Assembly: GCA_022865305.1 (NCBI GenBank) | Contig: JALHSP010000147.1 | Coordinates: forward strand, 62,001-126,000 | DNA length: 64,000 nt | Reading direction: 5' to 3' | DNA from: Bacteroidales bacterium | GTDB lineage: Bacteria; Bacteroidota; Bacteroidia; Bacteroidales; VadinHA17 | Part shown: positions 8,627 through 17,398 of the stretch, piece by piece | Position numbering within the stretch: the stretch's first letter is position 1 | How the letters are laid out: each line of letters opens with the position of its first letter | The notes under the pieces: model-generated | Database searches by the model: none | Seen by the model: only the letters and a program-made list of their open reading frames with translations | What the model was told of the DNA's origin: nothing | Program-made: the position numbers and the translations under genes

Positions 8627-9871
8627 GTGAGAATCAAGTCGTACACCTTAAAGTTCATCAGTCTGGGTAAAGATAAAAAACTTTATTTAAGGTATTATGT
8701 CACTGTAAATAAAAAACCAATGACCAAAAATATACCCTGTGAAATAGTGTTAACTGCTGACCAGATAAGGGCACTTAATGAAGGTACATTGGGCGGTAAT
8801 ATACAAAAGGTAGCGTTTCAGATAAGAAGAAAATATCAAGATGTAATTGAAGTTCTTAATGTCCGTGATAATTCATACCCTCTGCCAGAACAGATTGATG
8901 AATATTTCAATGTTACCGAGAAACAACTACAGATTGAATATCTGATTAATCAGTTCATGCACAACCTGAATGTAAAAAAAAGCACAAAAAAGAACTATGG
9001 TTATATAATGAATACCTTTAAAAAGTTCTTTGAAAGTAACATAAGTGATTCTACTATAAAAAAAATAGCAAATAAGAAAACACTTAAAGATTTTGAATTC
9101 TGGTTTAAAAGTTCGCATGAAAGTAGAAGGATAGAAGCAGCGCAAAAGGGGGAAAAGAATAAGATAGTAACACCGTTGACAGTTTTTAATAATGTTTATG
9201 TTGTTAAGATGTTCTTGAATTTTATTGCAGATAAATATGAACTTGATAGGGTAGATGTTAAGTTAAAGCAACCGAAGTACAGTAATAAATGGCATGTAAC
9301 AGAAGAAGATGTTGAACAACTATTAAAATATCAACCAAAAACACAATTAGAAGCAGATGTGCTTGATATTATAAGAATCAATAAAACCATTGGATTAAGA
9401 ATTTCAGAAATTCTGAAGATAGAACCAGAAAACATAAAAGAATTTAGTGATTACACAGCAATCCGTTTTATAGAAGAAAAAAAAGCAAGGGAACGCATTG
9501 TAATTATTGCAGATGAACAAGCACGAAAAATAATAGGGGATAGGCTTCTCGAAAACAAATTCTGGAACATTCCCAACTATTTTATCTTTGATAAATTAGT
9601 TAAGAAGATTGCTAAAGAGCAATTTGGTGAGCAAACAATAAAAATATATAAAGTAAATTCATTTAAAAGTGGTTATGAAGACCTGAAGAAATGTGATATT
9701 ATAAGTTCACATGCTTTCAGGAGATATGCAGCAGAACGAAATATTTCAAAGTATGGCATTGATGTGGCAAGGACAATGGGTGGTTGGTCGGACTTTCAAG
9801 TTATAACCCGACATTATGCTGAATTTATGAATGAAGAAGATTTAAAAGAGAAATTATTGAAGAAGAAATAA
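8627..9871 (+). CDS. Tyrosine recombinase / integrase
   Basis: Site-specific recombinase of 414 aa. The N-terminal ~100 residues are a lysine-rich, arm-binding-like region, residues ~105-210 a SAM-like core-binding domain, and the rest the catalytic domain. Catalytic residues are visible: Arg in GLRISEIL (~258), HxxR in SHAFRRYA (~362-365) and the nucleophile Tyr in TRHYAEF (~397); the second His is Trp (GGWSD), a known variation. The start is GTG. A TAAATTTG box (8614-8621) ends 5 bp before it, so the transcript may be almost leaderless. It points into the accessory block from the candidate attL. Its AT-rich codon use resembles that of the small genes at the other end. Confidence 0.9.
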   Translation: MRIKSYTLKFISLGKDKKLYLRYYVTVNKKPMTKNIPCEIVLTADQIRALNEGTLGGNIQKVAFQIRRKYQDVIEVLNVRDNSYPLPEQIDEYFNVTEKQLQIEYLINQFMHNLNVKKSTKKNYGYIMNTFKKFFESNISDSTIKKIANKKTLKDFEFWFKSSHESRRIEAAQKGEKNKIVTPLTVFNNVYVVKMFLNFIADKYELDRVDVKLKQPKYSNKWHVTEEDVEQLLKYQPKTQLEADVLDIIRINKTIGLRISEILKIEPENIKEFSDYTAIRFIEEKKARERIVIIADEQARKIIGDRLLENKFWNIPNYFIFDKLVKKIAKEQFGEQTIKIYKVNSFKSGYEDLKKCDIISSHAFRRYAAERNISKYGIDVARTMGGWSDFQVITRHYAEFMNEEDLKEKLLKKK

Positions 9872-9928
9872 AATTACGGATGCAAGAACAATTTGAGTCT
9901 TTAGAATACTTTGTGTAAACGCCTAAAT

Positions 9929-10111
9929 TCAAATTCTGCATCTATCCTCAAATTTAATCAAAAATTGATGTAAGATCAAACCCCAATTCTGGATTGGCAT
10001 GGTCCATTTTTTTTCAATATTCCCAATCGCCAGAAATACAACTTTCAGAGCTGCCTGATCATGCTGGAAAATCGATTTTGTTTTAATGTATTTCCGGATC
10101 CCCCGGTTGGT
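9929..10111 (-). pseudogene. C-terminal remnant of an IS256/mutator-type transposase
   Basis: About 58 codons ending in KKWTMPIQNWGLILHQF and KFEDRC, which match the very conserved C terminus of IS256-family transposases (KWTMPI.NW...L.QF...FE.R). The upstream RGIRKYIKTKSIF also fits that family. The rest of the transposase and both inverted repeats are missing. It is fused in frame to an amidohydrolase 5' fragment, marking a deletion or insertion junction near 10111. Confidence 0.75.
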
Positions 10112-10627
10112 TTTTACTTTTGATGAAGGAGTAATTCCTTTGCCCTTGAACATTACTTCCCCAACACCTTTTGCCCCTTTATTAAAGCACCTTTCCAATT
10201 CCTTAACAGCTTCAGGTCCATAACCGGGTTTGTCATATCCGCTAAAATCAAATCCACACCATAATTCAAACCGGTTTCCGTATTTGGAGTACATTTTCAC
10301 AAGAGTATCGAACCTGGCACCTGTAGCACCAGTAAAGGCGATTGCCTTTTCTATACCACAGACATCCATGACTTTAATCCATCGGGCAATATCCTGATCA
10401 GTCTGGCCATAAACATGTGCATGCATATCGATTGCCGGGTATTTTGCCCTGGTGACATTTGTCACGGGAACATTGTAAATTGATACGGGACGATAGTTTA
10501 TTAGCTTCCGATCGTTTATATTCTGCCCTGAAGAAGTTACATTTATGCATAGAGACGCAAATGCAACAAGGACTGCCCTATTTCTATTTACTCGATTTAT
10601 TTTAATTTCATTTGCCACTTTTCTCAT
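10112..10627 (-). pseudogene. 5' fragment of an amidohydrolase (amidohydrolase_2 family)
   Basis: The first ~172 codons of a predicted secreted metal-dependent hydrolase. A signal-like N terminus (AVLVAFASLCINV) is followed by the metal-binding DMHAHVYG, then by GIEKAIAFTG and by GVGEVMFKGKGITPSSKVKTN, where family members continue into the rest of a TIM barrel. Here the frame passes into a transposase tail instead. A 3' fragment of the same family is at 32509-32772, also on the minus strand but in the wrong order for a simple insertion. Not expected to be functional. Confidence 0.75.
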
Positions 10628-10810
10628 CTGTTAGTGTTTTAATAAATTAAGTTTTACGATCAGCATTATATTTAGTTATTCATTGTGATAAAGTTATAAA
10701 AACCTGATATACTGAGCAAAAAATAGATCCATCCGCCAAAATCTTTTCCGATTTGATGGATGACCATGCCTTATCAAAATTGGGAGCGAAAATAATTTGC
10801 ATTATAAGAA

Positions 10811-10835
10811 AGCCCCCGGAGCTGATCCGAGGGCT
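10811..10835 (-). terminator. Hairpin after the FISUMP pseudogene
   Basis: AGCCCCCGGA / TCCGAGGGCT pair around a GCTGA loop. Read on the minus strand it is followed by TTTCTT, as expected for an intrinsic terminator, and it lies about 20 bp past the pseudogene stop. Confidence 0.55.
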
Positions 10836-10856
10836 GCAATAAGTTAAAGTTATATG

Positions 10857-11060
10857 TCAATTAATATTCTTCAAATAACGAACAGAGTGACCAAACTTCG
10901 GATTTCCAATACTCATACTGGTAAAATCTCCCCATTTGTAAAACATCAGCTTGAACCATGCTGTGGTATTTTGGCTCTTATCCACAGAAGAACACCACTA
11001 GTAACCACCGTCTCCAATTTTGTCGAATGAACCTTTGGAGGAACGGCCACCACCTGGAAG
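10857..11060 (-). pseudogene. C-terminal fragment of a FISUMP-domain protein
   Basis: Translation of the minus strand gives LPGGGRSSKGSFDKIGDGGY, a TAG stop, then WCSSVDKSQNTTAWFKL and, at the end, HSVRYLKNIN. These follow the Fibrobacter succinogenes major paralogous (FISUMP) domain pattern LPGG.R...G.F...G..GYWWSS......AW.......SVRC.KD. The internal stop replaces the first W of YWW. Only the last ~65 codons remain and the 5' side is cut by the tRNA-like sequence at 11061. FISUMP proteins are secreted surface lipoproteins of unknown function. Confidence 0.7.
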
Positions 11061-11083
11061 GGTTCGAATCCTACCACCCCGAC
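11061..11083 (+). repeat. 3' end of a tRNA-Pro-like gene (relic attachment site)
   Basis: GGTTCGAATCC continues into TACCACCCCGAC: T-loop, 3' half of the T-stem and a 7-nt acceptor strand as in a bacterial tRNA-Pro (5' end CGGGGTG). The 5' part of the tRNA is absent and FISUMP sequence sits in its place. A strong terminator follows, as behind a real tRNA gene. This is what integration into a tRNA 3' end leaves behind. Confidence 0.55.
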
Positions 11084-11097
11084 GATAATGAAAAATA

Positions 11098-11132
11098 GAC
11101 CTTGTAAATCAAATATTTACAAGGTCTTTTTT
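11098..11132 (+). terminator. Strong intrinsic terminator after the tRNA relic
   Basis: A 12-bp perfect stem GACCTTGTAAAT / ATTTACAAGGTC with loop CAAAT, then six T on the plus strand. Confidence 0.8.
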
Positions 11133-11217
11133 ATTAGTAGTACAAAATGTAGTACAATATTATATCCTTTACTTATAATATTTAATTGGTTCACCTGAGG
11201 CGTATCTCATTATCTTT

Positions 11218-12573
11218 TTAATTTATTGCGAATCGAGTTGATTTATGTATTGAATCAAAATATGCAAAGAAGGGTCTGGTGCTTCTTCCATCCATTCTCT
11301 TGCTGCTGAATACAAGCCATTTCCCATTGGACGACCAAGAGTGATAACTTTCCGTTTCACTGCTGTTTAGATCCATTTTCTTACACTTGCCGCTTTGAAG
11401 GTCCAGTAAATACAGATCGGCTTCCCGGTGCCAGATCGGGAAAGTGCCGAAATCATGAAGGGTAAAAACCATGTATTTGCCGTCTGGTGAAATCCTGGGA
11501 AAAGATGCGCTTTTGCCATTCCCGGAGGCGTTAAACACTATTTCTGTTTCGCCAAATGTTGCGGATTCCGGATTAAATGGTATTCGTGCAATATCATATT
11601 TTGTCGCCTCAATTTCTTCGAGGCTCATGTTTGACACGCTGTTCCCCTGTAAGGCTCTGCAGAAGTAGAGGTACTTTCCATCAGGCGACCAGGAAGGAAA
11701 TGTCTGAAGATATCTTGTTGTATCGCGGTCCTTAACGAGAACTATATCATTCTTTTCAAGATCAAATAAAATCAGTTTGGAAACCAGGTCAAAAACTTCA
11801 ATGATCTTTGCCGGCCTGGCATAAAAACCCTGCCTTACCTGGTTGGATGAGAAAGCTATAAATTTTCCGCTTGGATGCCAGGCTGGATATGTTGCTCCGC
11901 CAGGCATAGATTCAATTTTAGGATCCCGCCTGGTAATCTTATTATTATCAACCAAATAGGTTCCTCCATGTGAACCCCTGATGTGAACCATGAATTTATC
12001 AGGATTGTACTGGTTAAAGGAGTGGCAGTTGATACAATTCATATCAAGAATTTGATTGTCGATCACTGGTTCTTCACTGAAGTTTTCAATTGATCTCTAC
12101 ATGATTCTAATGTGCGACCAGTTGTAGTATCCTGGATATATTAATCTGTAGGCCAGGTAATGATCAATTGGCTCATTGGCTACATGGAAATAAAAAGGAT
12201 CAAATTGTTTAAGTATCTTTTTATCATCTGAAGAATATATCTGTATTGTGATTTTATTATCCTTACTGTTCCCGATCAGTTTCTTCCAGGATTTTTCAGG
12301 AAAACGGATTACTCCGTCTGATGATTTAATATTCAGCTGGTAGCCATTTGAGCCTGAGACAACTATAACTCTGAAATATTTTCCATTTTCCCTGATTTTA
12401 AAATTCATCGGGGCAATATTCGGAGGTATTGTCACATCAGAATAATCGGGTTCTATATTCGGCTTGCGATCTGTCTTTTGTATGTTCCTGTCTATTTCTT
12501 TATTGCAGCTGATGCAAAAAAATATTTCGAACAAAAATAAAAGCATCCCGAATACTTTCTTTCCTGGTTCCAT
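11218..12573 (-). pseudogene. PD40-propeller cytochrome c-like lipoprotein, broken by a stop codon
   Basis: One frame of 452 codons interrupted by a TAG at 12094-12096. The upstream part (158 aa) has a lipoprotein-like N terminus (FFCISCNKE) and ends YYNWSHIRIM; the downstream part begins RSIENFSEEPV and has a heme site CINCHSF, then TolB/PD40 propeller repeats (YPAWHPSGKFIAFSSN, FPSWSPDGKYLYF, FPRISPDGKYMVF, YHSWSSNGKWLVFSS). A Gln (CAG) is likely at the stop, so one transition would explain it. The C terminus (STRFAIN) also looks cut short. It resembles the intact heme-propeller lipoprotein at 17399-18832 in architecture. Confidence 0.75.
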
Positions 12574-12737
12574 TCTTGAATGTTTACAGCTCTTTTTATC
12601 GCTTGTGCAAAAAAGGTAGAATTTTCTTTTAAATCAAAGGGATCCTCCTAAAATTACTTTTAACAGAAGGCCTGTTGTATGTATTTTATCAAATCGCTTT
12701 TTTAATATAATTTTGAATCCTCCAATATAACCTACAA

Positions 12738-13084
12738 ATGAAACCATACTATTTGCTTTTAATTCTTGCATGTTTCCTGACCTCCTGCGCACAGAATAAT
12801 TTAACCAGTCAAACAATAAATCCGGCCGGAAAAAAACCAGGGAAGAGGTAATAAATTACGTTGAAAACTACTTTAAGGATAAGTTAAAGGATGCCAGAAT
12901 ATTTATTGATGAAGATGGTTTGATAACTATTATAAATGATGTGGCAGGCTGTAAAATAAACCAGTCGAAAATTATAATTGGACAGATCGATGAAAATAAA
13001 AACGATAATGCGGTAGTTCCAATTTATACATTAAGGGGGCAATCCGTGATGGGATACGATCACCTGCTGCTGCAAAGAATTTAG
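12738..13084 (+). pseudogene. Small lipoprotein with a one-base frameshift
   Basis: An ATG at 12738 opens a lipoprotein signal (MKPYYLLLILACFLTSC), but the frame stops after ~37 codons. In the next frame the protein continues EEVINYVENYFKDKL and ends YDHLLLQRI at a TAG (13082-13084). The frames meet at a run of seven A (near 12830); an eighth A would restore a 115-aa protein. It may be a pseudogene, a phase-variable tract or a sequencing error in the homopolymer. Function unknown. Confidence 0.6.
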
Positions 13085-13437
13085 AGTTATCATCAAAAGG
13101 AAATTGATTTTCTTTTAAAAGTTACCGACGATACTATTATTTTATGTATACGACTACAATTTGAGATGAAAATATTATATATTGTCAAAATAGAACAAAT
13201 GATCCCATTTCCTGTAAAAGGGCTGGGGTTGTTTAAAAAGTCTTTTGTGAATCTGTATGCTAACTTTAGTATCGTTTTTACCAAAATTTAACCAATTGGT
13301 TCCCCGCTTTTTGCATGCAGGCACCAAGGATCACGATCCAGAGTACTCAGGATAACAAAGTTTCACCAGGAAGTAAATCTTAAACAAATCTTTTTAGACA
13401 ACCTACGGATCCAAGATTAAATTAAGAACTTTTATTC
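13085..13437. other. Intergenic stretch without a recognisable gene
   Basis: 353 bp before the response regulator gene. A 63-codon minus-strand frame (13093-13284) shows no domain, signal or coding-like composition. Promoter elements for the two-component system are probably here but no clear box was identified. Confidence 0.5.
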
Positions 13438-14112
13438 ATGAAAATCCTGATAGTTGAAGATGAGCCCAAGGTAGCTTCATTTATTAAGAAAGGGCTTGAA
13501 GAAAATAATTACGATGCAGAAATTGCATACGATGGGCTGACCGCAGAAAAACTTTGCAAGCAATACAATTACGACATTATCATTCTTGATATTATCATCC
13601 CGGGAATCGGCGGTCTTTCTTTATGTAAGAAACTTAAAATTTTATACCCGTACCTGCCAGTTTTAATGCTGACAGCATTGGGTACCACTGATGATAAACT
13701 TGCCGGATTTGAAGCAGGTGCAAATGATTACCTGGTTAAACCATTTGAATTCAGGGAACTGCTGGCCAGGGTAAAGGTTCTTATAAAAACGGCTGATCAG
13801 TCGCATGAAACGATAAACAAGCTTATAATCGCTGATCTGGAACTTGATCTTTATAAGAAAACCGCCCGCAGGGGGAGTACACATATTGAGCTGACAGCCA
13901 AAGAATTTTCTTTACTTGAATACTTTATGAGGAATGCTGGACGCGTATTATCAAGAAACGATATAGCTGAAAAAGTGTGGGATATCAGCTTTGATTTCAG
14001 TACTAATGTCGTCGATGTTTATGTTAATTTCCTGCGAAAGAAAATTGACAAAGGATTTGATAAAAAGCTTATCCACACAAGGGTTGGATTTGGATATACT
14101 TTCGGAGATTAG
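13438..14112 (+). CDS. OmpR/PhoB-type response regulator
   Basis: Receiver domain (1-115) with the acidic pair in VEDEP, the phosphoacceptor Asp51 in IIILDIIIPG and the conserved Lys in YLVKPFEF. The C-terminal winged-helix domain (about 130-224) shows ELTAKEFSLLEYFMRN, VLSRNDIAEKVWD and the final FVNFLRKKID..RVGFGYTF pattern (VYVNFLRKKID in the sequence). It binds DNA when phosphorylated. The partner kinase starts 4 bp after its stop, and a same-strand operon of secreted proteins starts 230 bp behind the kinase, so that operon is the likely target. The clade resembles CusR-like regulators, but no metal-export genes are nearby. Confidence 0.92.
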   Translation: MKILIVEDEPKVASFIKKGLEENNYDAEIAYDGLTAEKLCKQYNYDIIILDIIIPGIGGLSLCKKLKILYPYLPVLMLTALGTTDDKLAGFEAGANDYLVKPFEFRELLARVKVLIKTADQSHETINKLIIADLELDLYKKTARRGSTHIELTAKEFSLLEYFMRNAGRVLSRNDIAEKVWDISFDFSTNVVDVYVNFLRKKIDKGFDKKLIHTRVGFGYTFGD

Positions 14113-14116
14113 TAGT

Positions 14117-15487
14117 ATGCAGATAAGAACCAGATTAACTTTGCAGTTTCTTCTGCTTGGGGGAATAATTATGATAGTTGCCTCAACTGCAATTTATTTT
14201 TTTACAGCTGATTTCCGCCGTGATGATTTTTATAACCTCCTTAGATCCAGAGCTATAAGCACAACTAAATTGGTTCTCGACAGTTATGAATTTAATACAA
14301 ATCGCATTCTGCGAACCGGAACTGAATATCCTGTCAGACTACCGGATGAAAAAATCATAATTCTCAATTATAACAATGATACCTTGTATATATCAGATAG
14401 ATCCTGGGAATTAAAAGAAATGAATACTATTGTCGGCCAGGCAAGATTAAATAAAGAGGCATTTAGCAAACAGGATACGTATGAAGTACTGGGAACATCA
14501 TATACCACAGGATTGTACCGGTTTGTAGTAATTGGTGCAGCCATCGATAAAGATGGACTTTTGCACCTGAAAAAGTTAAGGACTATTATGATAATAGTAT
14601 GCCTTGTTAGTCTCATTTTGTTTTCTATTGCAGGATGGTTTTATTCGGGAAGAGCTCTTAACCCAATTTCAAATGTGGTAAAGAAGGTAGAAGAAATTTC
14701 AATAACCAGTCTTAATTTAAGGGTTCCTGAGGGTAATGGCATTGATGAAATAGGCCGGCTCGCTAAAACATTTAACAGAATGCTTGAAAGGCTGGAAACA
14801 TCATTTGCCATGCAGAAGGATTTTATTGCAAATGCTTCCCATGAGCTTAGGACGCCTCTTACTTCAATAAACGGCCAGATCGAAGTCCTGATGATGAAAG
14901 ATCGTTCCACTTCTGAATATAAGTCAGCACTTGAATCCGTACTTGATGACATCAAATCTCTGATTGATCTCTCAAACAGGTTACTGCTGATTGCCCGTAC
15001 CAGCTCTGAGAGTCCGGCGAAGCCAGACCAAAAAACAAGGATTGATGAGGTTCTCTGGCAGGTTCAGGAAGAAATGGAAAGGCTCAATCCCTCATACCAT
15101 ATTAACATATCATTGGATAATTCGCTGACCGATTCAGATCAGATGACTGTAAATGGAGATGAATACCTTTTGAAGGTTGCAATCTCAAACCTTATAGAAA
15201 ACGCCTGTAAATATTCACCTGACAGAGCAGTTGATATAAGGTGCGGATATTTTGAAAAAGGTACAAAAGTGGTATTTGAAGACAAAGGTATTGGCATTTC
15301 AGAGGAAGATATCAAAAAGATCTTTGAACCATTTTACAGGGGTGCCAATGCCATCTCAATTCCAGGAAGTGGAATTGGCCTTTCACTTGTAAATCAGATA
15401 ATTAAGAACCATAACGGCACAATAAACATATCTTCTAAGGTCGGAAAAGGAACGAAAATTATCCTGCTGCTCCCCGCAATCTCATAA
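14117..15487 (+). CDS. HAMP sensor histidine kinase
   Basis: Membrane kinase of 456 aa partnering the regulator just upstream. I use the ATG at 14117 (MQIRTRLTLQF): the longer frame from 13991 overlaps the regulator and reads as its shadow. TM1 is about residues 8-30, a ~125-aa periplasmic sensor region follows, TM2 is about 156-176, and then come HAMP, HisKA with His242 in NASHELRTPLTS, and an HATPase domain with N-box NLIENACKYS, DKGIGIS, FEPFYRG and GSGIGLSLV. The layout fits the CusS-like heavy-metal-sensor group, but the sensor region gives no clue to the ligand. Confidence 0.92.
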   Translation: MQIRTRLTLQFLLLGGIIMIVASTAIYFFTADFRRDDFYNLLRSRAISTTKLVLDSYEFNTNRILRTGTEYPVRLPDEKIIILNYNNDTLYISDRSWELKEMNTIVGQARLNKEAFSKQDTYEVLGTSYTTGLYRFVVIGAAIDKDGLLHLKKLRTIMIIVCLVSLILFSIAGWFYSGRALNPISNVVKKVEEISITSLNLRVPEGNGIDEIGRLAKTFNRMLERLETSFAMQKDFIANASHELRTPLTSINGQIEVLMMKDRSTSEYKSALESVLDDIKSLIDLSNRLLLIARTSSESPAKPDQKTRIDEVLWQVQEEMERLNPSYHINISLDNSLTDSDQMTVNGDEYLLKVAISNLIENACKYSPDRAVDIRCGYFEKGTKVVFEDKGIGISEEDIKKIFEPFYRGANAISIPGSGIGLSLVNQIIKNHNGTINISSKVGKGTKIILLLPAIS

Positions 15488-15715
15488 ATTAATCTCTTTT
15501 TAATCCTGTTTTAATTCCTGTTTAACAGGCATTACTTAAAATTAACCAGGTTAGTTTCTAAGGTTAACAGGTTAGTTGATTTGGTATGCCCCCTTCCCAC
15601 TAAAGGGGATCTAATATCATACTGGAATTTAGGGGCAAAAACGGGCAGGGGACTGTAAATCGTTTGTTAAGACGAAATTGATATATTTAAGCCTTTTAAA
15701 TTTTTATAACCTGTT

Positions 15716-17386
15716 ATGCAAAACAATCGGTGTTATTTAATAGTCCTGATGATCTTATTGATCTTCTCAGGATGCAGGCAGAGAAATAAGCATGCCTCTG
15801 AATCTGCTATACAGTCTGCAACATCAGTACTTTCTCCAAATGATGATTTTTTCCAGGAGATAGGTCAGGAGATCGGATTGGATTTTGTACACTCCATTGG
15901 CGATGATGAACTGACCAACATTATTCAGTCAGACGGAGGAGGCGCTGCTTTCCTTGATTTTGACCAGGATGGATATATTGATATATATGCCTGCAGCGGT
16001 ACCTGGCTCGAAGGTGTAAGCAAGAGTGAGAAACCGGCTCAATTACCCGGAAACCATCTATACCGGAATAAGGGAAACGGGACTTATGAGGATGTCACAA
16101 AAAAAGCAGGAGTTGGTGGTCCATGGTTCAGCATGGGTGTTACAGTCGGCGATTTCAATAATGACGGGCATCCCGACATATATATTAGCAATTATGGCCC
16201 GAATGTTCTTCTTAAAAATAATGGCAACGGAACATTCTCTGATGTTACCAAACGTGCAAATGTAGCAGGAGGTAAGGAATGCAGTGTTGGAGCCGTATGG
16301 TTCGATTATGACAATGACAGTTTTTTGGATCTCTATGTAGGCAACTATCTGGAGTTTGATCCGAACTACAAGTATTATTATGCTCCTGACGGATTCCCGG
16401 GTCCCCTGGCCTACAACAGCCAGAAAGATGTACTATACCATAATAACGGAGACGGAACCTTTGAAGACGTAACAGAGAAAATGGGCATAACCGATATTGA
16501 CGGAAGAGCAATGGGTGTAGGTGCGGCTGATTATGATGATGATGGTTATGTGGATATTTATGTTGCCAATGACCACACATTGAATTATCTCTGGCATAAT
16601 GAAGGAGGTAAGAAATTTGTTGACAGGGGAATCATGTCAGGAACTGCATTCAGCCAGGCAGGAGAAGCAACAGTCAGCATGTCGGTCGATTTTGCTGATT
16701 TCAACGATGATGGTCTTCTTGACCTGTTTGTATCGGATGATAGTTATTGCTCACTCTATGAGAATTTGGGTAATGGTATTTTTTCTGATAAGGGAGTTTC
16801 TTCCAATATCTCCATGGCTGCAGCTCAGTTTGTAGGATGGTCATCATCTTTTATTGATTATGATAATGATGGCGACGTTGACATCTTTAAAACCAACGGG
16901 GCACTCAAACATTTATTTGGACAGGAAGATCAAATGTTTCAAAATGAAGAAGGTGGAAAATTCAGGGATGTATCGCTTGAACTTGGCAAATATTTCAGCC
17001 AGGAATTTGTTGGACGCGGAGCATGCCTGGGGGATTATGACAATGACGGTGATCTTGACATTTTCATCGTGAACCTGAATGACAGATGCGTTTTCCTGAG
17101 AAACAATAAAGGAAATCAGAATAATTGGCTGACTCTTAAGTTGACAGGAACATCCAGTAACAGGGACGGGATTGGCGCGAGGGTGAAACTTTATGCCGGA
17201 GGCAAAACTCAGACAGCCCAGAAAAAAAGCACGACTGGTTACCTTTCCCAGAATGATCCCAGGATGCATTTTGGACTGGCTAAGAACGAAATAGTTGACA
17301 GGATTGAAATAACATGGCCTTCTGGAAAAGTTCAGACACTTGAAAATATCAAAACCAACCAGATCCTTGAAGTAAAAGAGCCTTAA
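15716..17386 (+). CDS. FG-GAP/VCBS repeat lipoprotein with UnbV/ASPIC domain (CRTAC1-like)
   Basis: First gene of the large operon. The lipobox is IFSGC near residue 20. Many Ca-binding-type FG-GAP/VCBS repeats follow, e.g. AAFLDFDQDGYIDIYA, GVTVGDFNNDGHPDIYI and GAADYDDDGYVDIYV, which should form a beta-propeller, and a C-terminal UnbV/ASPIC domain (GIGARVKLYAGG ... DPRMHFGLA ... ITWPSGKVQTL). Length 556 aa is typical for CRTAC1-family proteins. These are exported and bind ligands or partners; no enzyme activity is established. Two more members are in the same operon (25355, 28930) and another lies at 39955. The next gene starts 12 bp on. Confidence 0.88.
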   Translation: MQNNRCYLIVLMILLIFSGCRQRNKHASESAIQSATSVLSPNDDFFQEIGQEIGLDFVHSIGDDELTNIIQSDGGGAAFLDFDQDGYIDIYACSGTWLEGVSKSEKPAQLPGNHLYRNKGNGTYEDVTKKAGVGGPWFSMGVTVGDFNNDGHPDIYISNYGPNVLLKNNGNGTFSDVTKRANVAGGKECSVGAVWFDYDNDSFLDLYVGNYLEFDPNYKYYYAPDGFPGPLAYNSQKDVLYHNNGDGTFEDVTEKMGITDIDGRAMGVGAADYDDDGYVDIYVANDHTLNYLWHNEGGKKFVDRGIMSGTAFSQAGEATVSMSVDFADFNDDGLLDLFVSDDSYCSLYENLGNGIFSDKGVSSNISMAAAQFVGWSSSFIDYDNDGDVDIFKTNGALKHLFGQEDQMFQNEEGGKFRDVSLELGKYFSQEFVGRGACLGDYDNDGDLDIFIVNLNDRCVFLRNNKGNQNNWLTLKLTGTSSNRDGIGARVKLYAGGKTQTAQKKSTTGYLSQNDPRMHFGLAKNEIVDRIEITWPSGKVQTLENIKTNQILEVKEP

Positions 17387-17398
17387 AACTATTGGTTC

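Noticed and set aside
11061-11083. Intact tRNA gene
   Set aside because: Only T-loop and 3' acceptor sequence are present; the D-arm, anticodon arm and 5' acceptor are missing, and upstream sequence codes for a FISUMP fragment.
12634-12816. 60-codon minus-strand frame as a gene
   Set aside because: It lies antisense to the start of the frameshifted lipoprotein (12738-13084), has no signal or domain and a random-like composition.
13093-13284. 63-codon minus-strand frame as a gene
   Set aside because: AT-rich, no recognisable features, isolated in an intergenic stretch.
13991-14116. Extended N terminus of the histidine kinase
   Set aside because: It overlaps the response regulator in another frame and hides the first membrane helix; the ATG at 14117 gives a normal start.
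15517-15529. CCTGTTTAACAGG as an operator of the two-component system
   Set aside because: A single short palindrome; no second copy at a regular spacing before the operon start, so unsupported.
16245-16580. 111-codon His-rich minus-strand frame
   Set aside because: Antisense shadow of Ca-binding Asp/Asn codons in the UnbV gene (GAT/AAT read backwards gives His/Ile codons).
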